64,000 nt of DNA from Ruania halotolerans (GCF_021049285.1 NZ_CP088017.1:4165380-4229379); one strand, 5' to 3'. Positions 42,825-51,859 are shown, numbered from the stretch's first letter. Program-made: numbers and translations. Notes: generated by a model not told the origin, from the sequence alone.

Positions 42825-43759
42825 TGTTTGACTGCTCCGGCGATGCTGTCGACGAATTTGCGTTGGAGGGTGATGAAGATGGCCATGACGGGGATGAGGG
42901 AGATCGTGGCGGCGGCGGCCAGGCCGGACCAGTCGGTGGAGTATTCGCCGATGAAGGCGCTCATGCCGACGGCGAGGGTGCGTAGGGCGGGTTCGGAGAG
43001 GGTGAAGACCAGTGGCAGGAGGTAGACGTTCCAGGCGAAGAGGAAGTTCAAGATGATCACGGTCGCGGTGATCGGCCAGGCCAGGGGGAGCATGATCTGG
43101 GCGAAGATGCGCAGGTGCCCGGCGCCGTCGAGGCGGGCGCATTCTTCGAGTTCTTTGGGTAGTCCACGAAAATAGCCGGCATACAGCAGTGTCGCGGCGA
43201 CTTGACCGCCGGCGCCCAGGCCCAGGATGACCCCGAGGTGGGTGTTCAGTAGCCCGATCTGGTCGGTGAGTTGGACCACGGGGATGATGGTGTAGCCCTC
43301 GGGCAGGAAGAACGTGATCAGGAAGATCCCGATGAGAAGTTTCTTGCCGATGAAGTCATACCGGCCCAGGACGTATCCGGCCAGGGCCGAGCGGATCACG
43401 ATCAGCGCGACTGTTCCGCCGGTGATGATGACGGAGTTGAGGAAGTACCGGTCGAACCCGACCACGGTCCAGGCGCGGGTGTAGTTCTCCCACACCGGGG
43501 TCTCCGGGATCAGGCCCAGGCCGGAGCCGAAGATCTCAGGTTGGGTCTTCAACGATGCCGAGACCAACCAGATGAAGGGGTAGATCCAAATCAACGCCAG
43601 GATCAACAACCCGGCGAAGATCATCAAACTCCCCGGCCGGCGGATCAGCGTGCGTAGCCCATCGGGGCGGTCCGGGCGTAACGCCCGACCCCGGACCCGC
43701 TGATTCCTGCCCGCGTTCTGTGCAGCAGCAGCAGCGGTGGTGGTGGGTGGGGTGGTCAT
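42821..43759 (-). CDS. Sugar ABC transporter permease (MalG-type)
   Basis: 312-residue permease of the carbohydrate uptake CUT1 class, six helices. The EAA coupling loop is KELEECARLDGAGHLRIFAQIMLPLAWP. The N-terminus has a Thr/Ala/Arg-rich stretch before helix 1 (IRRPGSLMIFAGLLILALIWIYPFIWLVSASLK). It overlaps both neighbours (ATGA) and forms a heterodimer with the next permease. No ATPase is in the cluster, so a shared MsmK/MsiK-like ATPase elsewhere must drive it. Confidence 0.9.
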   Translation of the reverse strand: MTTPPTTTAAAAAQNAGRNQRVRGRALRPDRPDGLRTLIRRPGSLMIFAGLLILALIWIYPFIWLVSASLKTQPEIFGSGLGLIPETPVWENYTRAWTVVGFDRYFLNSVIITGGTVALIVIRSALAGYVLGRYDFIGKKLLIGIFLITFFLPEGYTIIPVVQLTDQIGLLNTHLGVILGLGAGGQVAATLLYAGYFRGLPKELEECARLDGAGHLRIFAQIMLPLAWPITATVIILNFLFAWNVYLLPLVFTLSEPALRTLAVGMSAFIGEYSTDWSGLAAAATISLIPVMAIFITLQRKFVDSIAGAVKQ

Positions 43760-44721
43760 TTCATTGCTCCTGTGGCTCGGCGGGCCCAGCGCAGACCGAC
43801 CGCTTGGGCCAGCGCGATGCCCATCGTGAGGATCCCGAAGAGCACGGCGGCGGCTGAGGCGTATCCGAGTTGGGGCACGGTGGCCCCGAAAGCGGTACGG
43901 AAGATGAAGATCTCGATCACCTCAGAAGAGAACGAGGGCCCACCACCGGTCATCGTGTACATCAGATCGAAGACGTTCAACGCACCCACGGTGTCGATCA
44001 GGGTGATGATCACCAGGAACGGGATCAGCAGCGGCATCGTGATCCGGGTGAACTCCTGCCACGGCTTGGCGCCGTCGATCATCGCGGCCTCGTGGACCTC
44101 ATCGGGGATGGTCTGTAACGCCGCCAGCCAGTAGATCATCGTGATCCCGAGCCATTTCCACACCCACACCGCCACCCCCGCCAGCAACGAGGTATCAGTA
44201 CTAGCGACGAAGTTCGCCGGCGAGTCCAGCAACCCCGCCCCTACCAACGCCACACTGATCGGGCCACCGGCATCAAGCAACAGCGTGAACACCACCCCGA
44301 TGATCGCCCCGGTAGTGACCACCGGCAGGAAGAACAACGTGCGCAACAGGCCCTTGAACGGGGTGCGTTTACGGTTCAGCAAGATCGCCAGCAGTAACGC
44401 CAACCCCACCCGCAACGGCACCGCGAGTACCAAGAAGATCAACGAGTTCGTGAACGCATTCCAGAACAGATCATCGCCAACCAACCGCTGGAAATTCTCC
44501 ACACCGATGAACGTGCCCGAATCAGCAAACCCCGGCCAATCCAGAAACGCGAACCACCACGAGGCCACCAACGGATACACCGTATACGCCCCATACCCCA
44601 CAATCGTGGGCAACAAGAACAGATAAATCCACCAATCCCGACGCAACCGCCGCCAGATGCCTTGCTTCGAGGAAGGCGCCTTCGAGTTCAGCTCGCGTCC
44701 TTCGTCCAGAGCGGCCACCAT
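43756..44721 (-). CDS. Sugar ABC transporter permease (UgpA/MalF-type)
   Basis: 321-residue CUT1 permease, six helices, beginning MVAALDEGRELNSKAPSSKQ. The EAA loop is PDEVHEAAMIDGAKPWQEFTRITMPLLIP. The ATG at 44721 has GAGG 8 nt upstream; an in-frame GTG three codons earlier is possible. It follows the binding-protein gene by 30 bp and overlaps the second permease by 4 bp. Confidence 0.9.
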   Translation of the reverse strand: MVAALDEGRELNSKAPSSKQGIWRRLRRDWWIYLFLLPTIVGYGAYTVYPLVASWWFAFLDWPGFADSGTFIGVENFQRLVGDDLFWNAFTNSLIFLVLAVPLRVGLALLLAILLNRKRTPFKGLLRTLFFLPVVTTGAIIGVVFTLLLDAGGPISVALVGAGLLDSPANFVASTDTSLLAGVAVWVWKWLGITMIYWLAALQTIPDEVHEAAMIDGAKPWQEFTRITMPLLIPFLVIITLIDTVGALNVFDLMYTMTGGGPSFSSEVIEIFIFRTAFGATVPQLGYASAAAVLFGILTMGIALAQAVGLRWARRATGAMK

Positions 44722-44751
44722 CACCAGCACCTCACCATCGCTGCGGCACGC

Positions 44752-46257
44752 TCATCGAGCGTCATAGTCCTCAACCGCATAGTCCGACTCCGGATCCCAA
44801 TTGGAGAACACCCACGCATTGGTGTCGATGTCGGCCTCTTCCGCCACGGCCTCGATCGCACGCTCACGTTCGGCGCTGATCGCGTCCTTGTACCGGCGCA
44901 GTTCTCCGTCGACGTCCACGTCCTCTCCCGCCAGGAGGGACTGGAGCATGTCGCCGACGTGGGGGCGCACGTCACGCATTTCCGCCTGGACGCGCCACAC
45001 TCCGGGGTTACCCACCTCGGGGCTGGGTGCGATCCGCACATCCTCGGCGAAATTCGCGATGGCCAGCGCGTACGCCGGGTGCACATCGGCGTCCTCGACC
45101 ACCTCCAGCAGCGCTGGCGGCTGATCCATCGCGGCCGCGAGCTCCGCTTGGAACTCGGGGGTGGTCATCTGCAGAATCAACTCTGATGCCGCCTCCGCCT
45201 CGCCGGCGTCGGCCGAAAGCCAGAACACTCCGCCTGAGGGCGCGTTGTAGATCAGGTTCCGCTCGCTCTCCGGGGTGGGAATGTGCCAGCAGGACACACC
45301 CCGCTCGACCGCCTCCGGCTCGTCTACGAGGAGTCCGCCGATGAACCAGGAGCCCCACAGGTAGATCGCCCCTTCGCCGGCCGCCCATCGCGCGCGAGCG
45401 TCCCGCGGCCCCATCGACGGCGAGGCGGGATGCACTACGCCGTCAGCCTGCAGCGAGCGGATGAACTCGACCGCCTGGGCGAACGGCTCGGAGTCCTGCA
45501 CGTACTCACCCGTGCGCCAGTCGATCTCGCCCGGCGCCCCGGCCGACTGCGCCAAGCGGTTGACGAGTCCACTCAGGTAGGCCGGCTCTTGACCGGGGAT
45601 GAACAGACCGTGCGCGTCGGTGTTCTCCGAGACGCGTCGTGCCATTGCCCGCAGATCATCCCAGGTGGCGGGTTCCTCGTCGGGGTCGATGCCGGCGTCG
45701 GCGATCAATGCGGTGTTGTACCACGGGATGGTCTCGTGCAAGCGACTGGTGAACAGCGGGACCGAGTAGACCCCGCCGTCGAATCGATGGCGGCCATCGA
45801 AGAGCTGATCGCCCACATCGCTGCCCTCGATGTCGACGTAGTCGCTGATCGGCTGGAACCAGCCTTCACTGACCAGTGCCGCCGGCGCGGAGTCCAGGCC
45901 CGCCAGGGAGTGCACATCAGGCAACTGATTGCTGCGCCGCGCCACCTGCAGGGCCTCACCGAGCTCGGGGGCGTCCAGTTGACGCCGCTCGACCGTGATG
46001 GCGGAGTTCTCGGCCATATAGGGCTCGAACAGGGCCTCCTCGAGGGTCGTCGTCAGCGGACGAAACTGATCCCACCACTGCACAGTTCCGCTGCCGCCGT
46101 CGTCGCCCCCACGCGAGCTCTGACCGCCGCCGGTACAACTCGCGAGGGCTGCGGCCAGCAGACCCGCGCTCGAACCTCCGACGAAACCGCGTCGGCTCAC
46201 CATGCGGGGCCGGCGCCATGTCTGACCTGAGTTCAGGGTGATGCGTTGGTTGCTCAT
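44752..46257 (-). CDS. Sugar-binding lipoprotein (CUT1), Tat-type signal
   Basis: 501-residue extracellular solute-binding protein family 1. The signal has a twin arginine (MVSRRGFVGG, about residues 17-26) followed by a hydrophobic core and a lipobox LASC, so export by Tat and lipidation are predicted; the mature protein begins with a Gly/Ser/Asp linker. The body includes TVQWWDQFRPLTTTLEEALFEPYM and GLFIPGQEPAYLSGLVNRLAQSAGA, typical of oligosaccharide binders. ATG at 46257 has GGGAG 8 nt upstream; a longer ORF runs over the LacI operator and is rejected. First gene of the sugar operon, directly downstream of an operator at 46335-46346. Confidence 0.87.
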   Translation of the reverse strand: MSNQRITLNSGQTWRRPRMVSRRGFVGGSSAGLLAAALASCTGGGQSSRGGDDGGSGTVQWWDQFRPLTTTLEEALFEPYMAENSAITVERRQLDAPELGEALQVARRSNQLPDVHSLAGLDSAPAALVSEGWFQPISDYVDIEGSDVGDQLFDGRHRFDGGVYSVPLFTSRLHETIPWYNTALIADAGIDPDEEPATWDDLRAMARRVSENTDAHGLFIPGQEPAYLSGLVNRLAQSAGAPGEIDWRTGEYVQDSEPFAQAVEFIRSLQADGVVHPASPSMGPRDARARWAAGEGAIYLWGSWFIGGLLVDEPEAVERGVSCWHIPTPESERNLIYNAPSGGVFWLSADAGEAEAASELILQMTTPEFQAELAAAMDQPPALLEVVEDADVHPAYALAIANFAEDVRIAPSPEVGNPGVWRVQAEMRDVRPHVGDMLQSLLAGEDVDVDGELRRYKDAISAERERAIEAVAEEADIDTNAWVFSNWDPESDYAVEDYDAR

Positions 46258-46334
46258 CAGGACACTCCCTTGTCGTCCTCGACCTCGGGTGATCGTCGTC
46301 GGCAGACGATCACCTCCCTTGCGGTGGAGGCCAT

Positions 46335-46346
46335 GTTTGCGCAAAC
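46335..46346. promoter_or_regulatory. LacI-type operator, copy 1 (transport arm)
   Basis: GTTTGCGCAAAC, a perfect 12-bp palindrome with the central CG typical of LacI-family sites, 78 bp before the binding-protein start. Identical copy at 46449-46460. Confidence 0.75.
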
Positions 46347-46448
46347 TTAACACAGCTGGATGTCTCGTCAAGTAGCTTGAAGTCACCAGATTCCACCGGA
46401 ATCCGTGTGCCGCACGTCGTCGTGGGGCGGTGAGGTCTGATGAGATAC

Positions 46449-46460
46449 GTTTGCGCAAAC
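46449..46460. promoter_or_regulatory. LacI-type operator, copy 2 (sulfatase arm)
   Basis: GTTTGCGCAAAC again, 15 bp before the first sulfatase start codon. The two copies are 114 bp apart centre to centre (close to eleven helical turns), allowing looping. Likely ligand: the LacI regulator at 48055. Confidence 0.75.
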
Positions 46461-46475
46461 ACATTGGGAGGCTTC

Positions 46476-47972
46476 ATGACTACACGCTCCAACATGCTCT
46501 TCGTGATGACCGATCAGCACCGAGTGGACACGCTCGGCTGCTACGGGAATCCGAACGGCACGTCACCGCACCTGGACGCACTCGCCGAATCCGGGACGCA
46601 GTTCGACGCGTGCTACACGCCGTCGGCCATCTGCACTCCCGCTCGTGCCAGTCTGCTCACCGGCGTGCTGCCCTATCGCCACCAGTTGCTGGCCAACTAC
46701 GAGCGCAACGTCGGCTACGCCGAGGAGCTCTCCGACGAGTTCACTCCGTTCTCCCAGCGGCTGCGAGAGAGCGGCTACAACGTGGGCCTGGAAGGCAAGT
46801 GGCACGTCGGCCGCCAGCGAGGCCCGGGGGAGTTCGGTTTCGACGGCTCGCACTACCCAGGTTGGCACAACCCGATCGCCCACCCGGAGTACCGCTCGTG
46901 GCTCGCCGAGCGAGGCTTCCCGGAACCGACGATCACCGACGAGGTCCGTGGCACCTTCCCCAATGGCGAACCGGGCAACCTCCTGGCGGGGGTGCTCCAG
47001 CAGCCTCCCGAGGCAACGTTCGAGCACTTCCTCACGGACCGGACCATCGCGAGGCTGGAAGAGTACGCCCGCGATCACCGTCGCGACGGCACCCCCTTCT
47101 ACCTGGCCACGCATTTCTTCGGCCCGCACCTGCCGTACCTGCTGCCGGCGGAGTACCTGCACCGATTCGACCCCGGCCTGGTGACCCTTCCCGCCTCAGT
47201 GGCCGAGACCTTCGCGGGCAAGCCTCCGGTACAACAGCGGTACTCAGAACATTGGACACACGACACGCTCAGTGAGGACACCCGCCGGTGGCTCGTCGCC
47301 GCCTACTGGGGGTACGTCGCGCTCATCGACGAGCAAGTGGGTCGACTGGTCGACGCCCTGCATCGCCTCGGCCTCTGGGAGAGCACGGCAGTCGCATTCA
47401 CCGCGGATCACGGCGAGTTCACTGGGGCGCATCGTCTCCACGACAAGGGCCCGGCCATGTACGAGGACATCTACCGCATCCCGGGCCTGCTCCGGGTACC
47501 AGGCACCGACGGTGGCCGCCGCTCCGAGGCGTTCACGAGTCTGGTGGACTACACGGCGACCATCCTCGACCTCGCCGGACTCGAACCTGATCCGGAGGCC
47601 GATGGCCGCAGCCTGGTGCCGATCGCTGCAGGCAACGAGCCGACAGATTGGCGCCAGGACATCACCGCCGAGTTCCACGGCCACCACTTCCCCTACCCCC
47701 AGCGGATGTTGCGCACGCGGCGGTACAAACTCGTGGTCAACCCGGAGAGTGTGAACGAGCTCTACGACCTCGAGACCGACCCTGACGAGATGCACAACCG
47801 CTACCAAGATGAGGACATAGCAGGCGTACGGACGGACCTGTTGCATCGACTGTATGAGCACCTGCGCGAGTCCGGGGACAACTTCCACCACTGGATGACG
47901 TCGATGTACCCGGTGGGCGGGAAGAGCTACGACACGTCACTGAGCGACTTCGAGGGCGTCCAGCACCAATGA
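46476..47972 (+). CDS. Type I (formylglycine-dependent) sulfatase 1
   Basis: 498-residue sulfatase of the alkaline-phosphatase superfamily. The N-terminal metal-site segment is NMLFVMTDQHRVDTLGCYG, and the modification motif SAICTPARASLLTG carries Cys53, expected to become formylglycine (C-x-P-x-R). Other conserved parts are GKWHVG, TADHGEF (metal Asp-His) and DKGPAMYEDIYRIP. No signal peptide, so it is cytoplasmic and acts on imported sulfated oligosaccharide. ATG at 46476 has GGGAGG just upstream. No formylglycine-generating enzyme gene is in the window; it must be elsewhere. The gene is controlled by the operator 15 bp upstream of its start. Confidence 0.9.
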   Translation: MTTRSNMLFVMTDQHRVDTLGCYGNPNGTSPHLDALAESGTQFDACYTPSAICTPARASLLTGVLPYRHQLLANYERNVGYAEELSDEFTPFSQRLRESGYNVGLEGKWHVGRQRGPGEFGFDGSHYPGWHNPIAHPEYRSWLAERGFPEPTITDEVRGTFPNGEPGNLLAGVLQQPPEATFEHFLTDRTIARLEEYARDHRRDGTPFYLATHFFGPHLPYLLPAEYLHRFDPGLVTLPASVAETFAGKPPVQQRYSEHWTHDTLSEDTRRWLVAAYWGYVALIDEQVGRLVDALHRLGLWESTAVAFTADHGEFTGAHRLHDKGPAMYEDIYRIPGLLRVPGTDGGRRSEAFTSLVDYTATILDLAGLEPDPEADGRSLVPIAAGNEPTDWRQDITAEFHGHHFPYPQRMLRTRRYKLVVNPESVNELYDLETDPDEMHNRYQDEDIAGVRTDLLHRLYEHLRESGDNFHHWMTSMYPVGGKSYDTSLSDFEGVQHQ

Positions 47973-48054
47973 AAGCCGCAGCGGCACTACGTCCGCGGTC
48001 CAGCGCGGTCCGGGGCAGAATGGTGAGCCAGCACAGCGAGAGGATCTGAGCCCC

Positions 48055-49086
48055 ATGGCCCGACGCCCCGGTACCGGCGCCACGAAGGGTGCGTCGATGG
48101 CCGACGTCGCCCGGCTCGCCCGCGTCTCCGGGCAGACGGTCTCCAGGGTGGCCAACGGCAACGCCCGGGTCTCACCCGAGACTCGCGAAAAGGTCGAGGA
48201 GGCGATGCGCCAGCTGGGATACCGGGCGAACGCGGCGGCTCGGGCACTCGCCACCGGAAAGTTCCGCACGATCGGTGTGGTGACGTTCAACCTCACCGCC
48301 GTCGGGAACATCAGGATCGTGGACTCGGTGATCGCCGGCGCCCAGGAGCAGGGGTACTCGATCAGCCTCGCGGTGGTCGAGACCCCCACCGAGCAGGGCG
48401 TACGGGCCGCTGTGCGCGGTCTCACTGACCGGGCTGTCGACGGCATCATCGTGATCGAAGCACGCGTGCTGGACACCCCGAACCTGCAGTTGCCCGAGGA
48501 GGTGCCGGTGGTCATTGCGGACGGCGGTGCCACTCAGAAGCACCCCTCGTTCGGGATGGATGAAGCGGCAGGCGCCCGGGCCGCCGTCGACCACCTACTC
48601 GAACTCGGCCACGCGACCGTTCACCATCTCTCCGGCCCGTCGGGATCGCACCCCGGCACTCGACGCCGCACCGCCTGGCGCCAGGCCTTGCGGCGCGCCG
48701 GACGCGTGGTGCCGCGGCCGGCGCTCGGCGACTGGTCACCCGAGTCCGGTTACAAGAGTGGGCTGGAACTGATCGCCCAACGCGATGTCACAGCCGTGTT
48801 CGCCGCCAACGACCAGATGGCAGCGGGCATCCTTCGGGCGGCTCAGGAACTCGGACTGCGCCTCCCCGAGCAGCTCAGCGTGGTTGGCTATGACAACATC
48901 GATATCGCTCCGTATCTGTCTCCCCCGCTCACCACCGTGAACCAGGACCTGGAACAGGTCGGGCGGCGCTGCCTCGACCACCTGCTACTCCTGATGGAAG
49001 ACCCGCAGGCGTCGACAGACCCGCGGGGCAGGCTCGTGCGACCGCGCTTGGTGGTGCGCAGTTCCACCGCTCCCCCGGAACGCTGA
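48055..49086 (+). CDS. LacI-family transcriptional regulator
   Basis: 343-residue repressor. N-terminal LacI HTH ASMADVARLARVSGQTVSRVANGNARVSPETREKVEEAMRQLGYRANAAARALATG (about 12-65), hinge helix included, followed by a periplasmic-binding-like effector domain ending in TTVNQDLEQVGRRCLDHLLLL. The hinge ANAAARALAT has the pattern of regulators that bind palindromes with central CG; the two GTTTGCGCAAAC sites in the same locus fit. The gene lies between the two sulfatases and is followed after 4 bp by the second. Effector is probably the liberated arabinose-containing sugar. Confidence 0.9.
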   Translation: MARRPGTGATKGASMADVARLARVSGQTVSRVANGNARVSPETREKVEEAMRQLGYRANAAARALATGKFRTIGVVTFNLTAVGNIRIVDSVIAGAQEQGYSISLAVVETPTEQGVRAAVRGLTDRAVDGIIVIEARVLDTPNLQLPEEVPVVIADGGATQKHPSFGMDEAAGARAAVDHLLELGHATVHHLSGPSGSHPGTRRRTAWRQALRRAGRVVPRPALGDWSPESGYKSGLELIAQRDVTAVFAANDQMAAGILRAAQELGLRLPEQLSVVGYDNIDIAPYLSPPLTTVNQDLEQVGRRCLDHLLLLMEDPQASTDPRGRLVRPRLVVRSSTAPPER

Positions 49087-49090
49087 GTCG

Positions 49091-50518
49091 ATGAGTCGCC
49101 CGAACATCCTGCTCATCTGCACGGACCAGCAACGCTACGACGCGCTCGGAGTGGCCGGTAACCCGCACATCTGCACCCCGAACCTCGACCAGCTCGCCAC
49201 CCAGGGCACCCGTTTCACCAATTGCTACGTGCAGGCGACCGTGTGCGCACCCTCCCGGGCGAGTCTGATGACGAGTCGCTACCTGCACAACCACGGCGTG
49301 TGGGCGAACGGGGTGGACATCAATCCTGACGAGCAGTTCTTCACCCGCACACTTGCCGATGCGGGGTACGACTGCGGACTGGTGGGCAAGTTCCACCTGG
49401 GCGCTGCCTTCGGCGGACGGATCGAGCCCCGGATCGACGACGGCTTCCGTATCTTCCGCTGGGCGCATGACCCGTACGTGCCCTCACCTGGCAATGAGTA
49501 CCATCACTGGCTCCGGCGCACCTTCCCCGGGCTCCTCGAGGAGGCGATTGCCAAGGGGCGTCATGAGATCGACCGACTGCCGCGTGAGGCGCATTACAGC
49601 CACTGGGTGGGTGAGGAGACGATCGAGTTCCTCACCAGTACCCGCGATACGAGCAAGCCGTTCTGCTTCATCGCCAACTTCTTCGACCCGCACCACGGCT
49701 TCGGCGCGCCGCAGGCGTACCGCGACCGATACGACGCGGCGAGTCTCCCGGCGCCCGTGACCTCGGACCTGAGCACGAAGCCCGCCATCTACACCGACGC
49801 CTCGCGGGAGTCCTACGCGGGGGCCCTCCCGGGCTTCGCCGATTACACCGCTGAACAGATCCAGGACATCAAGGCCCACTACTACGCCATGGTCACGCTC
49901 GTCGATGACGAGGTGGGCCGGATCCTCGCAGCGTTGGCCGAACAAGGGCTTGAGGAGAACACGATGGTCATCTTCACCAGCGATCACGGTGAGATGCTCG
50001 GTGACCACCAGATGCTTCTCAAGGGCCCGATGATGTTCGACTGCTCGGTCCGCGTGCCGCTGATCGTGCGCTGGCCAGGCCACGTGCCCGACGGCGCGAC
50101 GCGGGAGGAACTGGTGGAGTGGATCGACCTGGCACCGACGCTGCTCGCTGCGGCGGGCGTCGATGGCCTCCCCAGGGCGCAGGGCCGCGATCTGACCCCG
50201 CTCTGGTCCGGCGATGGGTGGCACGATCGCGGCTGGGTCCTCTCCGAGTATCGCAACAGCGGCTCGATGTATGACCCACCGGTGCACACCACGATGCTGC
50301 GCACCGACACCTGGAAACTTGTCGTCCATCATGGCCCACCCGCCTCCGCTCGCGGTCGGGACGGCGAGCTCTACGACCTGACGACGGACCCGGACGAACG
50401 CGTGAACCTCTGGCGGGACGAGAGCGCCCAGCACCAGCGGGTCACGATGGAGCGGGATCTGCTCGACGTCTTGGTCGCGACCGAAGACCGCTCCCAGCCG
50501 CGGATCGCCGCCTTCTGA
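49091..50518 (+). CDS. Type I (formylglycine-dependent) sulfatase 2
   Basis: 475-residue sulfatase. N-terminal PNILLICTDQQRYDALGVAGN, modification motif ATVCAPSRASLMT with Cys52 (C-x-P-x-R), then VGKFHLGAAFGGRIEPRIDDGF, metal-site SDHGEMLGDHQ and KGPMMFDCSVRVPLIVRWPG. It is close to choline-sulfatase/arylsulfatase-like groups but paired with GH51 it more likely serves a sulfated glycan. No signal peptide. It starts 4 bp after the LacI gene stop, thus cotranscribed. The two sulfatases share only family motifs, so they probably attack different sulfate positions. Confidence 0.9.
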   Translation: MSRPNILLICTDQQRYDALGVAGNPHICTPNLDQLATQGTRFTNCYVQATVCAPSRASLMTSRYLHNHGVWANGVDINPDEQFFTRTLADAGYDCGLVGKFHLGAAFGGRIEPRIDDGFRIFRWAHDPYVPSPGNEYHHWLRRTFPGLLEEAIAKGRHEIDRLPREAHYSHWVGEETIEFLTSTRDTSKPFCFIANFFDPHHGFGAPQAYRDRYDAASLPAPVTSDLSTKPAIYTDASRESYAGALPGFADYTAEQIQDIKAHYYAMVTLVDDEVGRILAALAEQGLEENTMVIFTSDHGEMLGDHQMLLKGPMMFDCSVRVPLIVRWPGHVPDGATREELVEWIDLAPTLLAAAGVDGLPRAQGRDLTPLWSGDGWHDRGWVLSEYRNSGSMYDPPVHTTMLRTDTWKLVVHHGPPASARGRDGELYDLTTDPDERVNLWRDESAQHQRVTMERDLLDVLVATEDRSQPRIAAF

Positions 50519-50595
50519 CGTTCGCCAGAACGCCGTGACGCTCGGTCTCCTCAGCAGTGCAGCATGAACCGATCATGGACTGACACGATCGCCAG

Positions 50596-50862
50596 GTGGC
50601 GGATACGAGTGGCGGTGTCGAGTTGACGCTGGACGTCCTCCGAGCGGTCGCCCGGTTCGCCGTCGAGTGCACAGGAGGCCCTGCCGCTGTTCGAGGCCGA
50701 CCTCCCTGGTGACGGGCACGTCTGCGCGCCACCCCTGCGTTGATCGACGTGCTTCGGCGATACCCGCCCGCGCCGGAGGGGAAGAATCGCGTGGACCGCC
50801 TCTGGAAGGTGCTCGACACCGCCCTGCGGACCCAGCCGACTGAGCCGGCTGGGTCGCCATGA
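50596..50862 (+). pseudogene. Remnant of an immunity-like (SbcC-misannotated) family gene
   Basis: Three fragments in shifted frames. From GTG 50596: GVELTLDVLRAVARFAVECT, then after a 1-nt shift ALPLFEADLPGD, then another frame from about 50727 reading ATPALIDVLRRYPPAPEGKN followed by RVDRLWKVLDTALRTQPTEP and a stop at 50862. This order matches both ends of a family annotated as putative immunity protein (often also mislabelled exonuclease SbcC), whose middle helical part of about 90 residues is deleted here. No intact toxin gene is near. The rest of 50519-50940 shows no other gene. The match is from memory. Confidence 0.45.
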
Positions 50863-50940
50863 CTCCAGTTCCTCCTAGCGAACCCCACGGCGCACGATCT
50901 CTGGTGCCGTCGGGAGCTCGACATCAGGCCGGCCGGCCGG

Positions 50941-51783
50941 TCAGCGGAAGTCATCGGCGTGATCACGCGCCCACTGGCGAAAGGGCCGTGCCGGCGTGCC
51001 GGTGACCGCCTCGGCGGTGGCGACGACCTGTTCGGGTGTGTCGACCATCTCCGCCCATGCCGCCAACGCCATATCCACGAACGCGGGGTCACCCCAGGCG
51101 GTGGTGAGGTTCTCGCGCGCCTCCTCGATCGGTTGCTCCTCCCATCGCACCGGTGCGCCGATGGTCTCGCCAATGATGCGCACCTGCTCAGCTTGGGTGA
51201 GCACCTCCGGGCCGGTGAGTGGGTAGGCCGCCCCGACATGCCCGTCCTCGGTGAGAGCGCGGATGGCGACGTCAGCGATATCCGCCTCATGGATCAGTGA
51301 CCGGCCGGCGTTACCGTAGGGCCAGCGGACCACGCCGGTACGGATCTGGTCCGCCCAGCCGAGCACATTCGCCGCCAGACCGCCTGGTCGCAGGAAGGTC
51401 CACTCCCGCCCGGACTGCGTGACCAGATCCTCGACGTCGCCCCAGTGCCCATTCGGGCGCTGATTCGTTGGGCCCTCCAGCGCAGACAGGTAGACGATGC
51501 GCGAGGCGTGGCGGGCGAAGACCTCAACGGCGGCCGGTGCGTCGGAGATATCGGTGCTCGGCCAGAGCAGGAAGACCGAGGCCGTTCCGTCTGCGGCCTG
51601 CTCGAGGGTGGCGGGCTGGGTCAGGTCGCCGTAGACGACCTCCACCCCCTCGGGTAGATCGGCCGTTTCCGGGGTGCGGACCATGGCGCGCACGTCGGCG
51701 CCCAGGGCGTGGAGGCCGGAGACGACGTGGCGCCCCACGTTGCCCGTTGCGCCAGTGACCAGAATTGTGTGTGTTGATGGCAT
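50941..51783 (-). CDS. NmrA-like NAD(P)-binding oxidoreductase
   Basis: 280-residue atypical short-chain dehydrogenase of the NmrA/QorB group. The dinucleotide motif GATGNVGRHVV is at about residues 8-18, followed by ADVRAMVRTPE (Arg favours NADPH) and GVEVVYGDLTQPATLEQAADG. The catalytic Tyr-x-x-x-Lys is not present in canonical form, as usual for this group. The start ATG at 51783 (MPSTHTILVTG) is chosen over a longer ORF that crosses the MerR-type dyad. It is divergent from a MerR regulator and should be its target, perhaps a quinone or electrophile reductase. Confidence 0.85.
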   Translation of the reverse strand: MPSTHTILVTGATGNVGRHVVSGLHALGADVRAMVRTPETADLPEGVEVVYGDLTQPATLEQAADGTASVFLLWPSTDISDAPAAVEVFARHASRIVYLSALEGPTNQRPNGHWGDVEDLVTQSGREWTFLRPGGLAANVLGWADQIRTGVVRWPYGNAGRSLIHEADIADVAIRALTEDGHVGAAYPLTGPEVLTQAEQVRIIGETIGAPVRWEEQPIEEARENLTTAWGDPAFVDMALAAWAEMVDTPEQVVATAEAVTGTPARPFRQWARDHADDFR

Positions 51784-51800
51784 ACCGTCGAGCGTTCCGG

Positions 51801-51816
51801 TTGAACCTTGGTTCAA
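51801..51816. promoter_or_regulatory. MerR-type operator in the spacer of the reductase promoter
   Basis: TTGAACC-TT-GGTTCAA, a perfect 7-bp dyad. On the minus strand a TTGACT -35 element ends just before it (51819-51824), so the dyad occupies the -35/-10 spacer, the classic MerR arrangement. It is 18 bp from the reductase start. Confidence 0.7.
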
Positions 51817-51859
51817 GTCAAGAGCCCCGGCGACCGAAGTCGAGTGGCACGATGGGGCA

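Noticed and set aside
46257-46464. Extended N-terminus of the sugar-binding protein (207 bp longer ORF)
   Set aside because: It would translate through the operator and lacks a ribosome binding site, and the Tat signal would then be internal.
50442-51290. 282-residue minus-strand ORF after the second sulfatase
   Set aside because: Arg/Ser/Pro-rich shadow of the NmrA-like gene and of the decayed gene; no motif.
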